A stretch of DNA of 34,528 nucleotides, taken from assembly GCA_020073615.1 (NCBI GenBank), contig JAIQEX010000074.1:1-34528 (forward strand). The letters run 5' to 3'. The notes beneath the pieces are model-generated. The model did no database searches. It saw nothing but the letters and a program-made list of their open reading frames with translations, and was not told where the DNA came from. Made by a program: the position numbers and the translations under genes. The first letter of the stretch is position 1; each line of letters starts with the position of its first letter. Below are positions 25,835 to 34,369 of the stretch, in pieces. The stretch comes from Terriglobia bacterium. GTDB taxonomy: Bacteria; Acidobacteriota; Terriglobia; Bryobacterales; Bryobacteraceae.

Positions 25835-26395
25835 ATGGTGGGAGCGAGCCAACTGGCGCTGATGAACCGGTTCGAGGCCGCGGCTTACAACTCCGATGCC
25901 GATCTGCTGGCGGCATGCCGGCGGCAGGACCTTGGTGCGTTCGAACAGCTCTATCTCGCGCACGGCGCCCGCCTCAAGAGCATCGCCTGGCACCTGGTGG
26001 GCAACCGCGAGGACGCCGAGGATGCCGTCCAGGAGACGTTTCTGAAGGCCTACCGGGCCATCGGCTCGTTTCACGGGCAGTCGGGCATCGGGACGTGGCT
26101 CTGCCGCATTGCCATCAACGTGTGCTACGACCTGGCGCGCAAACGCCGCCTCGCGCCGGAAGCGGCCGGGGAATTCCCCGCTCCCAAGAACCAGTTGCCC
26201 TTGCGGGTGGCGCTCGAAGACGCCCTCAAGCGTATCCACCCGCGGCATCGCATGGTGTTTCTGCTGTTCGAGGTGGAGGGCATGAAGCACTCGGAAATCG
26301 CGTCGATCCTGGAAGTCCCCGAGGGGACCTCCAAAGCCTGGCTCTTTGAGGCCAAGAAAGAACTGAAGCGGCTGCTCACGGAGAAAGTCCCATGA
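25835..26395 (+). CDS. ECF-type RNA polymerase sigma factor
   Basis: 186 residues with sigma region 2 (DLLAACRRQDLGAFEQLYLAHG to TWLCRIAINVCYDLARKRR) and region 4 (LKRIHPRHRMVFLLFEVEGMKHSEIASILEVPEGTSKAWLFEAKKELKRLL). ECF sigma factors direct RNA polymerase to stress promoters and are held by a cognate anti-sigma factor, encoded next (ATGA overlap). The start at ATG 25835 precedes region 2 by about 20 residues; the frame remains open to 25661, inside the divergent glycosyltransferase, but without homology. Confidence 0.94.
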   Translation: MVGASQLALMNRFEAAAYNSDADLLAACRRQDLGAFEQLYLAHGARLKSIAWHLVGNREDAEDAVQETFLKAYRAIGSFHGQSGIGTWLCRIAINVCYDLARKRRLAPEAAGEFPAPKNQLPLRVALEDALKRIHPRHRMVFLLFEVEGMKHSEIASILEVPEGTSKAWLFEAKKELKRLLTEKVP

Positions 26396-27000
26396 TCATC
26401 GAATGCGCCGACCTGGATCGCGCGCTTGCCATCCCGGAGCTGATGCCCGATGCCCGCGCTCATGCCGAGCGCTGCGAGCGCTGCCGCCACCAACTGTATC
26501 TGTGGGGGGAAATCTCGCGCCTGGCGCCCCAACTGCACGCCGATTGGGAGAGCCCGTCGCTGTGGCCGCGCATCCGCGCCGGGCTGGCCGCCGAACCGGC
26601 GCGCCGCGTGCGGACGCCGGTATGGCGCTGGGCGCTGGCGGCGGCCGCCATGGTGGCCATCGCCGGGGCGCTCCTCGGGCCGTGGAGATCGGCCCGGGCG
26701 CCCGCCCGCGACTTCCTTACCGAAGGCGCGCTCCAGGAGGTGCAGCAGGCGGAATCGGCCTATGCGCGGTCCATCGAGCGGCTGTCGGCGGTGGCCGCTC
26801 CCGGGCTGCAGCAGTCGCCGGGCCCGCTGGCCGCGGCGTACCGCGAAAAGCTGCTGTTGCTCGATACCGCCATCTCCGATCTCACGGCCCACGTCGAACG
26901 CAACCGTTACAACACTTATTTGCGTACCGAGCTCGCTTCCTTGTACCGCGAGAAACAGAAAACGCTTCAGGAATGGGTGGCATATGCGAAACGTAATTAA
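26392..27000 (+). CDS. Zinc-type anti-sigma factor (ZAS, single-pass)
   Basis: 202 residues. The N-terminal cytoplasmic part contains the zinc motif HxxxCxxC (His24, Cys28, Cys31 in HAERCERC) that binds the ECF sigma. A membrane helix lies at about 77-96 (VWRWALAAAAMVAIAGALLG), followed by a periplasmic helical region. The stop of the sigma gene overlaps the ATG, and the next gene starts 17 bases before this one ends, so the three genes form a unit. The signal sensed is unknown. Confidence 0.9.
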   Translation: MIIECADLDRALAIPELMPDARAHAERCERCRHQLYLWGEISRLAPQLHADWESPSLWPRIRAGLAAEPARRVRTPVWRWALAAAAMVAIAGALLGPWRSARAPARDFLTEGALQEVQQAESAYARSIERLSAVAAPGLQQSPGPLAAAYREKLLLLDTAISDLTAHVERNRYNTYLRTELASLYREKQKTLQEWVAYAKRN

Positions 27001-28345
27001 TCTTCTCTTGATCTGCTCGTGCGCGTCCGCCGCGTTCGCACGCGAGGAATATACGCGGGAGTTCCGCAAGACCGTTGCCATGCCGGCGGGAAAAACCTTC
27101 CGCATCGAACATTCCTTGGGCAACGTCAATGTCCGCACCCAGGGCAAGGCCGAGGCGGGCATTCAGGCCTCGATCCACTGCACGGCGCCGAACGCCGGCG
27201 AGGCGCGCAGTTGCGCGGACCGGATCCAAATCCTGGTAGAGGAGACCGCCACTCAGGTATGGGTCCGCACGCAATACCCGGAACAGGGAAGGTTCGAAGG
27301 TCTCCGCGGCATCTCCTATTCCGTGAACTACGAGGTCGCTCTCCCCGAGACCGCGCCGCTCGAACTGCGCAACCGTTTCGGCTCGGTGAGCGTCGCCAAC
27401 CTCCACGCCGCGGGCGTCATCAATAACACCAACGGCAAAGTCACCTTCGCCAACGGCCGCGGCCGGCAGCGCATCGACAACGCGTTCGGCGACGTGGACG
27501 TGCTGGCCAACGATGGCGAGGTGACGGTGGTCAACACCAACGGGCAGGTGACGGCGAGCGGCGTCACGGGCGCGCTCGACATCCGCGACCGCTTCGGCAA
27601 TGTGCGCGTGACCAACGCCGGAAAGGGCGTGGCCATCAACAGCGGCAACGGCAGCGTGGAGGTGGCCAACGTGGCGGGCGCCGCGATCATCACCAATTCG
27701 TTCGGCGAGGTAACCGTAAAGGACGCCAAATCCGACGTGACCGTCCATAACCAGAATGGACGGGTCGAAGCCTGGGGCGTTGCGGGAACGGCCGAACTGC
27801 ACACCAGCTTCTCCCCGGTGCGCTTTTCGCGCATTGGGAAGACCCTGACCGTACGCGCGACCAATGCCGACGTTACGGGCGACACCGTCGGCGATTCGGC
27901 GACGGTCGAGACCAGTTTCGGCAGTGTGGACCTGCGCGGCGTCAAGGGCAGCGCACGCGCCACGGCGGGCAACGCCTCCATCCGCCTGGCAAACATTTCG
28001 GGCGAGGTCTTTGCCAAAACGTCGTTCGCCGGAGTCACGGTGGACGATGCCGCGGGCCCCATCACGGTGGAGAACGGCAACGGGTCCATCGTGGTCGCCG
28101 CAAAAGCCGCGCCGCGCTGCCAGCCCGTCTCGCTGCACACCAGCTTCGGCCCGATTCGCGTGACGGTGCCGCGCGGCGTCGGATACAACGTCAGCGCCAA
28201 GACTTCCTTCGGGCGCATCCAGTCGCAGCCGGAACTGGCGGTAAGCGGCCAGGTGGGAAGCGATTCGGTCACCGGCAAGATCGCCGGCGGCGGCTGCGAG
28301 CTTCGCCTCATGAACCAGAACGGGGACATCAACATTCTCCATTGA
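26984..28345 (+). CDS. Secreted DUF4097-family beta-repeat protein
   Basis: 453 residues with a signal peptide (MRNVINLLLICSCASAAFA). The start opens EFRKTVAMPAGKTFRIEHSLGNVNVRTQG. Then a long series of about 20-residue repeats of the form 'NxFGxVxVxNxxGxVxxxN' fills residues 125-440, which is expected to fold as a beta-helix or beta-solenoid. It ends QNGDINILH. The family is found as a target of ECF/anti-sigma units. Likely periplasmic or surface exposed. ATG 26984 overlaps the anti-sigma gene, with GGGTGG upstream. Ligand unknown. Confidence 0.9.
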   Translation: MRNVINLLLICSCASAAFAREEYTREFRKTVAMPAGKTFRIEHSLGNVNVRTQGKAEAGIQASIHCTAPNAGEARSCADRIQILVEETATQVWVRTQYPEQGRFEGLRGISYSVNYEVALPETAPLELRNRFGSVSVANLHAAGVINNTNGKVTFANGRGRQRIDNAFGDVDVLANDGEVTVVNTNGQVTASGVTGALDIRDRFGNVRVTNAGKGVAINSGNGSVEVANVAGAAIITNSFGEVTVKDAKSDVTVHNQNGRVEAWGVAGTAELHTSFSPVRFSRIGKTLTVRATNADVTGDTVGDSATVETSFGSVDLRGVKGSARATAGNASIRLANISGEVFAKTSFAGVTVDDAAGPITVENGNGSIVVAAKAAPRCQPVSLHTSFGPIRVTVPRGVGYNVSAKTSFGRIQSQPELAVSGQVGSDSVTGKIAGGGCELRLMNQNGDINILH

Positions 28346-28380
28346 GGGTTCCGTGCGACCGCCGCATGGTTCGCGCTCTA

Positions 28381-28394
28381 CCCATAAATATGGG
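28381..28394 (+). promoter_or_regulatory. Operator-like palindrome before vapB
   Basis: CCCATA-AA-TATGGG is a perfect 14-base palindrome ending 11 bases before the GTG of the antitoxin. VapB-type antitoxins bind palindromes at their own promoters, so this is a good candidate operator. Confidence 0.6.
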
Positions 28395-28405
28395 ATAGTA
28401 GGAAC

Positions 28406-28657
28406 GTGAAAACGACGCTCGAAATCCCCGACGCCGTCTTTCGCCGCGCGAAGACGAAAGCTGCCGAGCGGGGAATCCCGCTGCGCCAGTTTGTCACCGA
28501 AGCCGTGGAGGACAAGCTTCGCTCGGGCGCCGCCGCGGCTGCCAAGCCTTGGATGTCCTTTGCCGGCCAACTGCGTCACTTGCGCCAGGACACCGCGCGC
28601 ATCACCCGGGCGGTTGAGTTGGAGTTCGAGAGAATTGAGCCGGAAGAGTGGAGCTGA
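28406..28657 (+). CDS. VapB-type antitoxin (ribbon-helix-helix)
   Basis: 83 residues: the N-terminal segment MKTTLEIPDAVFRRAKTKA, then ERGIPLRQFVTEAVEDKL, is the ribbon-helix-helix DNA-binding pattern of antitoxins that pair with PIN toxins. The C-terminus (about 50-83), which normally binds the toxin, is intact and ends FERIEPEEWS. GTG 28406 has TAGGA in front and the palindrome at 28381-28394 just upstream. It overlaps the toxin remnant by 10 bases. Base usage is like the rest of the window. Confidence 0.85.
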   Translation: MKTTLEIPDAVFRRAKTKAAERGIPLRQFVTEAVEDKLRSGAAAAAKPWMSFAGQLRHLRQDTARITRAVELEFERIEPEEWS

Positions 28658-28931
28658 TCCTGGATACCAATGCCCTCTCCGCGTTCGCGGACGGCGACCC
28701 GCGCGCTGCCGCCAGGTTCGCCGAGGCTGCCTCCGTTTACCTCCCGGCGATCGTCTTGGGCGAGTACCGGTTCGGCATCGCACAATCGCGCCACCGGTCG
28801 CAACACGAGCGAATCCGATTCCCTCAAACGACGTGTGGATCGCGGCACTTTGCCGCCAACACGGTGATCCTCTCCTCAGCCGGGACCGGCACTTCGATTG
28901 CGTCAAGGGCCTGAAGCGAATCGCGTGGTGA
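28648..28931 (+). pseudogene. Remnant of a VapC-type PIN toxin (deletion and frameshift)
   Basis: The first 55 or so residues keep the PIN start: LDTNALSAF with Asp6, and YLPAIVLGEYRFGI with Glu39. The C-terminal part continues in another frame: [34 protein letters not shown], ending at the TGA at 28931. The stretch between GEYRFGI and NDVWIAA is only about 42 bases where about 45-50 codons are usual, so roughly 100 bases were lost and the frame changed. The in-frame product (88 residues, 28648-28914) lacks the later acidic residues and should be an inactive RNase. Originally it would have cleaved RNA and been neutralised by the preceding antitoxin. Confidence 0.85.
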
Positions 28932-28935
28932 GCCC

Positions 28936-29502
28936 ATGCTCGTGCTTGCCTCCCAATCTCCGCGGCGCGCCGAAATCCTGCGCCAGGCCGGAATCCCGTT
29001 CACCATCCGCTCTGCCTCCGTGGACGAAACGCCGCTCGCCGGAGAAACGCCCCGCGACTATGTCGAGCGCCTGGCGGAGGCCAAGGCCCGCGCCGTGCCC
29101 GCCGCGCCCGATGAGACCGTGCTGGGCGCCGACACCACCGTGGTCATCGACGGCGAGATGCTGGCCAAGCCCGCCGATGCCGCCGACGCCCGCCGCATGC
29201 TCACTCTGCTCTCCGGCCGCCGGCACGAGGTCATGACCGGGATCTGTCTCCAGCGCGGCGCCGCGGTGATCCGCGATTGCGCCGTGACCCAGGTCTGGTT
29301 CGCCCCCCTGAGCGTGCGCGAAATCGAGGACTACATCTCGAGCGGCGAACCCATGGACAAGGCCGGCGCCTACGCCATTCAGGGCCTGGCGTCGAAGTTC
29401 ATTGTGAAGCTGGACGGCTGCTATTTCAACGTGATGGGCCTGCCGGTCGCGCTGGTGTACCGGCGGCTGGCGGGCGCGCCCGTTACGGCGGCGCGGCCTT
29501 AA
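28936..29502 (+). CDS. maf: Maf family nucleoside triphosphate pyrophosphatase
   Basis: 188 residues of the Maf/ITPase-like family, which hydrolyses non-canonical or canonical NTPs (dTTP/UTP) to NMPs and is linked with septum formation. The signature [10 protein letters not shown] is at 6-15, followed by [10 protein letters not shown] at 64-73 (Asp66), [11 protein letters not shown] and [20 protein letters not shown] near 136-155. It starts four bases after the VapC remnant's stop; the exact substrate subgroup cannot be set by eye. Confidence 0.94.
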   Translation: MLVLASQSPRRAEILRQAGIPFTIRSASVDETPLAGETPRDYVERLAEAKARAVPAAPDETVLGADTTVVIDGEMLAKPADAADARRMLTLLSGRRHEVMTGICLQRGAAVIRDCAVTQVWFAPLSVREIEDYISSGEPMDKAGAYAIQGLASKFIVKLDGCYFNVMGLPVALVYRRLAGAPVTAARP

Positions 29503-29606
29503 GACGCCCTTCGGCGCACACCCCACAACTCCCGCGTTTGCAATACGTTGCAGATTTCAGCCTTTCCGACCCGAAATGTATGTGGATTTTTCCGACAACT
29601 AGGTCT

Positions 29607-29651
29607 TATAATATTCTTTAAGCACGTGAATCCCATACTTGTAAGGAGGGG
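29607..29651 (+). promoter_or_regulatory. nifJ -10 box and strong ribosome binding site
   Basis: TATAAT at 29607-29612 is a perfect consensus -10. The -35 region (about 29584-29589) has no TTGACA match, which suggests activator dependence. AAGGAGGGG at 29643-29651, four bases before TTG 29656, decides the start of nifJ. Confidence 0.6.
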
Positions 29652-29655
29652 AGAG

Positions 29656-32600
29656 TTGACAGACTCATCCACCACCACGCGACCGCAGGTCACCATCGAC
29701 GGTAACGAAGCAGCCGCGTACGTAGCGCATCAGATCAACGAAGTCATCGCCATTTATCCTATTACTCCCTCGTCCAACATGGGCGAATGGGCGGACCAAT
29801 GGTCCAGCGAGCAGAAGCCCAACATCTGGGGCACCGTCCCCACGGTGATCGAGATGCAGAGCGAGGGCGGCGCCGCCGGCGCGCTCCATGGCGCCTTGCA
29901 GGCCGGTTCGCTGGCGACGACCTTCACCGCGTCGCAGGGGCTCCTGCTGATGATCCCCAACATGTTCAAGATCGCGGGCGAGCTCACCGCGACGGTGTTC
30001 CATATCGCCGCGCGCGCCCTGGCCGCGCACGCGCTGTCGATCTTCGGCGACCACAGCGACGTGATGGCCGCGCGCTCCACCGGCTTCGGCATGCTCTCGT
30101 CCAACTCGGTGCAGGAAGTCATGGATATGGCGCTCATCGCCCAGGCCGCCAGCCTGGAATCGCGCCTCCCGTTTCTGCACTTCTTCGATGGCTTCCGCAC
30201 CTCCCATGAAGTCGCCAAGGTGGAGCAGCTCACCGTTGCCGACCTGCGCGCCATGATCGACGACGATCTGGTCCTCGCCCACCGCGCACGGGCGCTCTCC
30301 CCCGATCGGCCGGTGATGCGCGGCACGGCGCAGAACCCCGATGTGTACTTCCAGGCGCGCGAGGCCTCGAACCCGTACTACCTGGCCGGCCCCACCATCG
30401 TGCAGAACGCCATGGACAAGTTCGCGCGCATCGTGGGACGGCAGTATCACCTGTTCGATTACGTGGGCGCGCCCGATGCCGAGCGCCTGATCGTGATGAT
30501 GGGCTCGGGCGCCGAAGTGGCCCACGAGGCCGTGGAGGCGCTGAACGCCGCGGGCGAAAAGGTCGGGCTCCTCAAGGTCCGCCTGTACCGGCCGTTCGCC
30601 GTCGAAACCTTCGTGGCCGCGCTGCCCGCCAGCGTGAAATCCATCGCCGTCCTCGACCGCACCAAGGAACCGGGCGCCACCGGCGAGCCGCTCTACTGCG
30701 ACATCGTCACCGCGCTCGCCGAAATGGGCGTGAGCAAGAAGGTGATCGGCGGCCGCTACGGGCTGGCCTCCAAGGAATTCACCCCGGCGATGGTCAAGGG
30801 CGTCTACGATGAGCTTGCCAGGAAATTCCCCAAGAACCACTTCACCGTGGGCATCCGCGACGACGTGACCCACACCAGCCTGGATTACGATCCCGAATTC
30901 TCCACCGAAGTTCCGGGCACGGTGCGCGCCATGTTCTTCGGCCTGGGCGCCGATGGCACCGTGGGCGCCAACAAGAACTCCATCAAGATTATCGGCGAAG
31001 AGACCGGCAACTTCGCGCAAGGCTACTTCGTGTACGATTCGAAGAAGTCCGGCGCCATCACCACCTCCCACCTGCGCTTCGGACCCCGCCCGCTGCACTC
31101 CAGCTACCTGATCACCAAGGCCAGTTTCGTGGCCTGCCACCAGTTCTCCTTCCTGGAGCGCCTCGATGTGCTCAAGGCCGCCGAGCCGGGCGCTACGTTC
31201 CTGCTGAACAGCGCCTTCGGACCGGACGAAGTCTGGGACCATCTGCCGCGGCTGGTGCAACGGCAGATCATCGACAAGAAGCTCAAGTTCTTCGTCATCG
31301 ACGGGGTTGAAGTCGGCAAACAGACCGGCATGGGCGGGCGCATCAACACCATCATGCAGACCTGCTTCTTCGCCATCAGCGGCGTGCTGCCGCGCGAGGA
31401 GGCCATCGCCGCCATCAAGCACTCCATCGAGAAGACCTACGGCAAGCGCGGCGAGAGCGTGGTTCGCAAGAACTTCGCCGCCGTGGATGCCGCGCTCGAC
31501 CACCTGCATGAAGTCAAGGTGCCGGACCGCGTGACCTCACTGTTCGATATCCGCCCGCCGGTGCCCGCCGCCGCGCCCGAATTCGTGCAGAAGGTGACGG
31601 CACGCATCATTGCCGGCGAAGGCGACGACCTGCCGGTGAGTGCGCTGCCCATCGACGGCACCTTCCCCCTGAGCACCGCGCAGTGGGAGAAGCGCAACAT
31701 CGCCCTCGAGATCCCCGAGTGGGACCAGGAGCTGTGCATCCAGTGCGGCAAATGCGTGCTGGTGTGCCCGCACAGCGTGATCCGCGCCAAGGTCTACGAC
31801 GACAGCTACCTGGGCGGCGCCCCCGCCACCTTCAAGGCCGTGCCCGCGCGCTGGAAGGACATGAAGAACCGCAAGTACACCCTGCAGGTGGCGCCCGAGG
31901 ATTGCACCGGCTGCACCCTGTGCGTGCAGGTGTGCCCGGCCAAGAGCAAGAGCGAAGTGAAGCACCGCGCCATCAACATGGTGGCGCAGCCGCCGCTGCG
32001 CGAAGCCGAAGCCGCCAACTGGGAGTTCTTCCTGAAGATCCCCGACACCGGCCGCGCGGCGCTTTCCATGAGCCAGGTGAAGGACGTACAGTTGCTCCAG
32101 CCGCTGTTCGAATTCTCCGGCGCCTGCTCGGGCTGCGGCGAAACCCCGTACGTGAAGCTGATGACGCAGCTCTTTGGCGACCGCATGCTGGTGGCCAACG
32201 CCACCGGCTGCTCCTCCATTTACGGCGGCAACCTGCCTACCACGCCGTACTGCACCAACGAAGCGGGCCGCGGGCCGGCCTGGTCGAACTCGCTGTTCGA
32301 AGACAACGCGGAGTTCGGCCTGGGCATGCGCCTGGCGGTCGACAAGCAGAACGAATATGCGCGCGAGCTGGTGTGGCGCCTGGGATTCGACATCGGCGAA
32401 ACGCTGGCCCACGCCATCCTCAACGCCGATCAGAAGACCGAGCCCGGCATCTTCGAGCAGCGCGAGCGCGTGAAGCTGCTGAAGGAGAAGCTGGCCGCGA
32501 TCGACAAGCGCGAAGCCCGCGACCTGGCGAGCATCGCCGATTCGCTCGTGAAAAGGAGCGTATGGATCGTGGGCGGCGATGGCTGGGCCTACGACATCGG

Positions 32601-33222
32601 CTACGGCGGCCTGGACCACGTGCTCGCTTCCGGGCGCAACGTCAACGTCCTGGTGCTCGATACCGAGGTCTACTCCAATACCGGCGGCCAGGCGTCGAAA
32701 GCCACGCCGCGCGGCGCGGTGGCCAAGTTCGCCGCCGGCGGCAAACCCGTGGCCAAGAAGGATCTCGCCATGATGGCCGTCAGCTATGGCACCGTCTACG
32801 TGGCGCGCGTAGCCATGGGCGGCGGAGACATGCACACCGTGAAAGCGTTCCTCGAAGCCGAGGCCTTCGAGGGGCCGTCGCTGATCATCGCCTACAGCCA
32901 CTGCATCGCGCACGGCTACGACATGGCCTTCGGCATGGACCAGCAGAAAGCCGCCGTCAACTCCGGCTACTGGCCGCTGTTCCGCTACAATCCCGACCTC
33001 GTCGCGCAGAACAAGAACCCCTTCCAGCTCGATTCGCGGCCGGCCACCATCGCGCTCAAGGACTACATCTACAACGAAACCCGCTACACCATGCTGGCCA
33101 AGAGCAATCCCGACCAGGCCCGAAAGCTGCTGGAGCTGGCGCAGGAGGATGTCGCCAGCCACTGGAGACTCTACGACTACCTGGCCCACGAGCCGGCCGA
33201 GGGTGCGGAGGTGAAAAAGTGA
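29656..33222 (+). CDS. nifJ: Pyruvate:ferredoxin (flavodoxin) oxidoreductase, single-chain
   Basis: Oxidises pyruvate and CoA to acetyl-CoA and CO2, passing electrons to ferredoxin. 1188 residues, the full single-chain type. Domain I near 10-260 (AIYPITPSSNMGEW, with the AAGALHGALQAG and ATTFTASQG loops), domain II around 270-400, and the long 'GLGADGTVGANKNS' domain near 420-680. The ferredoxin domain has two 4Fe-4S motifs: Cys694, 697, 700, 704 and Cys750, 753, 756, 760. The TPP-domain cluster ligands Cys824, Cys827, Cys852 and Cys1083 are all present. GGDGWAYDIGYGGLDHV binds thiamine diphosphate. Start is TTG 29656 with a strong ribosome site; an earlier ATG at 29548 lies before the promoter. 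Coupled to the next gene. Confidence 0.97.
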   Translation: MTDSSTTTRPQVTIDGNEAAAYVAHQINEVIAIYPITPSSNMGEWADQWSSEQKPNIWGTVPTVIEMQSEGGAAGALHGALQAGSLATTFTASQGLLLMIPNMFKIAGELTATVFHIAARALAAHALSIFGDHSDVMAARSTGFGMLSSNSVQEVMDMALIAQAASLESRLPFLHFFDGFRTSHEVAKVEQLTVADLRAMIDDDLVLAHRARALSPDRPVMRGTAQNPDVYFQAREASNPYYLAGPTIVQNAMDKFARIVGRQYHLFDYVGAPDAERLIVMMGSGAEVAHEAVEALNAAGEKVGLLKVRLYRPFAVETFVAALPASVKSIAVLDRTKEPGATGEPLYCDIVTALAEMGVSKKVIGGRYGLASKEFTPAMVKGVYDELARKFPKNHFTVGIRDDVTHTSLDYDPEFSTEVPGTVRAMFFGLGADGTVGANKNSIKIIGEETGNFAQGYFVYDSKKSGAITTSHLRFGPRPLHSSYLITKASFVACHQFSFLERLDVLKAAEPGATFLLNSAFGPDEVWDHLPRLVQRQIIDKKLKFFVIDGVEVGKQTGMGGRINTIMQTCFFAISGVLPREEAIAAIKHSIEKTYGKRGESVVRKNFAAVDAALDHLHEVKVPDRVTSLFDIRPPVPAAAPEFVQKVTARIIAGEGDDLPVSALPIDGTFPLSTAQWEKRNIALEIPEWDQELCIQCGKCVLVCPHSVIRAKVYDDSYLGGAPATFKAVPARWKDMKNRKYTLQVAPEDCTGCTLCVQVCPAKSKSEVKHRAINMVAQPPLREAEAANWEFFLKIPDTGRAALSMSQVKDVQLLQPLFEFSGACSGCGETPYVKLMTQLFGDRMLVANATGCSSIYGGNLPTTPYCTNEAGRGPAWSNSLFEDNAEFGLGMRLAVDKQNEYARELVWRLGFDIGETLAHAILNADQKTEPGIFEQRERVKLLKEKLAAIDKREARDLASIADSLVKRSVWIVGGDGWAYDIGYGGLDHVLASGRNVNVLVLDTEVYSNTGGQASKATPRGAVAKFAAGGKPVAKKDLAMMAVSYGTVYVARVAMGGGDMHTVKAFLEAEAFEGPSLIIAYSHCIAHGYDMAFGMDQQKAAVNSGYWPLFRYNPDLVAQNKNPFQLDSRPATIALKDYIYNETRYTMLAKSNPDQARKLLELAQEDVASHWRLYDYLAHEPAEGAEVKK

Positions 33223-34235
33223 TCGACCTCAACAAGACCATCGACCTTTCCACCACCTACCTGGGCCTGAAGCTGAAGAACCCGCTGGTAGCCTCGGCCT
33301 CGCCGCTGTGCGAGGACGTAGCCAACGTCCGCCGTCTGGAAGATGCCGGCGCCTCCGCCGTGGTGCTGCATTCGCTGTTCGAGGAGCAGATCGAAGTCGA
33401 TAGCGACGAGCTCGACCGCTTCATCCGCGAGGGCTCGGAAAACTCCGCCGAGTCCATCACCCACTTCCCCGAGATGACCCGTCGCGTGATGGGTCCCGAC
33501 GCCTACCTGGGCCATATCGTGAAGTGCAAGCAGGCCGTCGCCATTCCGGTGATTGCCAGCCTCAATGGCACCACCACCGGCGGCTGGCTGGGCTACGCGA
33601 AGCAGATGGAACAGGCCGGCGCCGATGCGCTCGAGCTGAACATCTATTACATCCCCGTGGACGCCAACGTTTCGGGCGAGCAGGTGGAGCAACAGTACGT
33701 CGAGCTGGTGAAGGCGGTGAAGGCCGAGGTCAAGATCCCCGTGGCCGTCAAGCTCGGCCCGTACTTCAGCTCCATGGGCAACGTGGCGAAGAAACTCGAC
33801 GCCGCGGGCGCCGCCGGGCTGGTGCTCTTCAATCGCTTCTACCAGCCGGATTTCGACCTGGAAGCGCTGGAAGTGGTGCCCAACCTGATCCTCAGCAACT
33901 CGTATGAATTGCTGCTGCGGCTGCACTGGATCGCGGTGTTGTACGGCAGCGTGAAGGCCGATCTCGCCCTCACCGGCGGCGTGCACACCGCCACCGACGT
34001 GGTGAAGGCCATGATGGCCGGCGCCAAGGTTGCCATGATGACGTCCGCGCTGCTGAAGCGCGGCATCGGGTATCTCGACACGCTCTCGACCGAACTGCTG
34101 GTCTGGATGGGCGAGCACGAGTACGACTCCATCAAACAGATGCAGGGCAGCATGAGCCGCAACGCCGTTCCCCAGCCGGGCGCCTTCGAGCGCGCCAATT
34201 ACATGAAGGTGCTCAGCTCCTACGCCATGCGATAG
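33219..34235 (+). CDS. Dihydroorotate dehydrogenase-like flavoprotein
   Basis: A 338-residue TIM-barrel protein related to class 1 dihydroorotate dehydrogenases: LKNPLVASASPLCEDVANVRRLEDAGASAVVLHSLFEEQ, IPVIASLNGTTTGGW, DALELNIYYIPVDANVSG, IPVAVKLGPYFSSMGN, and ALTGGVHTATDVVKAMMAGA. In class 1 enzymes 'ELN(L/I)SCPN' precedes the catalytic Cys/Ser loop; here ELNIYYIPV lacks the Cys, so dihydroorotate oxidation is doubtful. GTG 33219 overlaps the nifJ stop (GTGA). A homologue next to nifJ is seen in several phyla (recalled). A redox partner or flavin-dependent side role to PFOR is inferred. Confidence 0.88.
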   Translation: MIDLNKTIDLSTTYLGLKLKNPLVASASPLCEDVANVRRLEDAGASAVVLHSLFEEQIEVDSDELDRFIREGSENSAESITHFPEMTRRVMGPDAYLGHIVKCKQAVAIPVIASLNGTTTGGWLGYAKQMEQAGADALELNIYYIPVDANVSGEQVEQQYVELVKAVKAEVKIPVAVKLGPYFSSMGNVAKKLDAAGAAGLVLFNRFYQPDFDLEALEVVPNLILSNSYELLLRLHWIAVLYGSVKADLALTGGVHTATDVVKAMMAGAKVAMMTSALLKRGIGYLDTLSTELLVWMGEHEYDSIKQMQGSMSRNAVPQPGAFERANYMKVLSSYAMR

Positions 34236-34302
34236 GCAGGCGGTGTTTTGGAGAATGGCATGACGATTCGACCGACGTTTGCCCTGATGGTCATCTGTTT
34301 TG

Positions 34303-34319
34303 GTAACAGTTCACGTGCC
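34303..34319 (+). mobile_element. Possible left terminal repeat of an IS66-like element
   Basis: GTAACAGTTCACGTGCC begins with GTAA as many IS66-family ends do, and lies 50 bases before the transposase-like frame. The right end is outside the window, so the repeat cannot be paired. Confidence 0.35.
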
Positions 34320-34369
34320 TAATCCGATTTTGCTGGACAAATCTCGCCGAAAGGTTTACTTTATGGTGG

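Noticed and set aside
29548-29655. Longer nifJ start at ATG 29548
   Set aside because: It would lie upstream of the TATAAT box, and the added residues do not resemble the PFOR N-terminus; the TTG at 29656 has a strong ribosome site.
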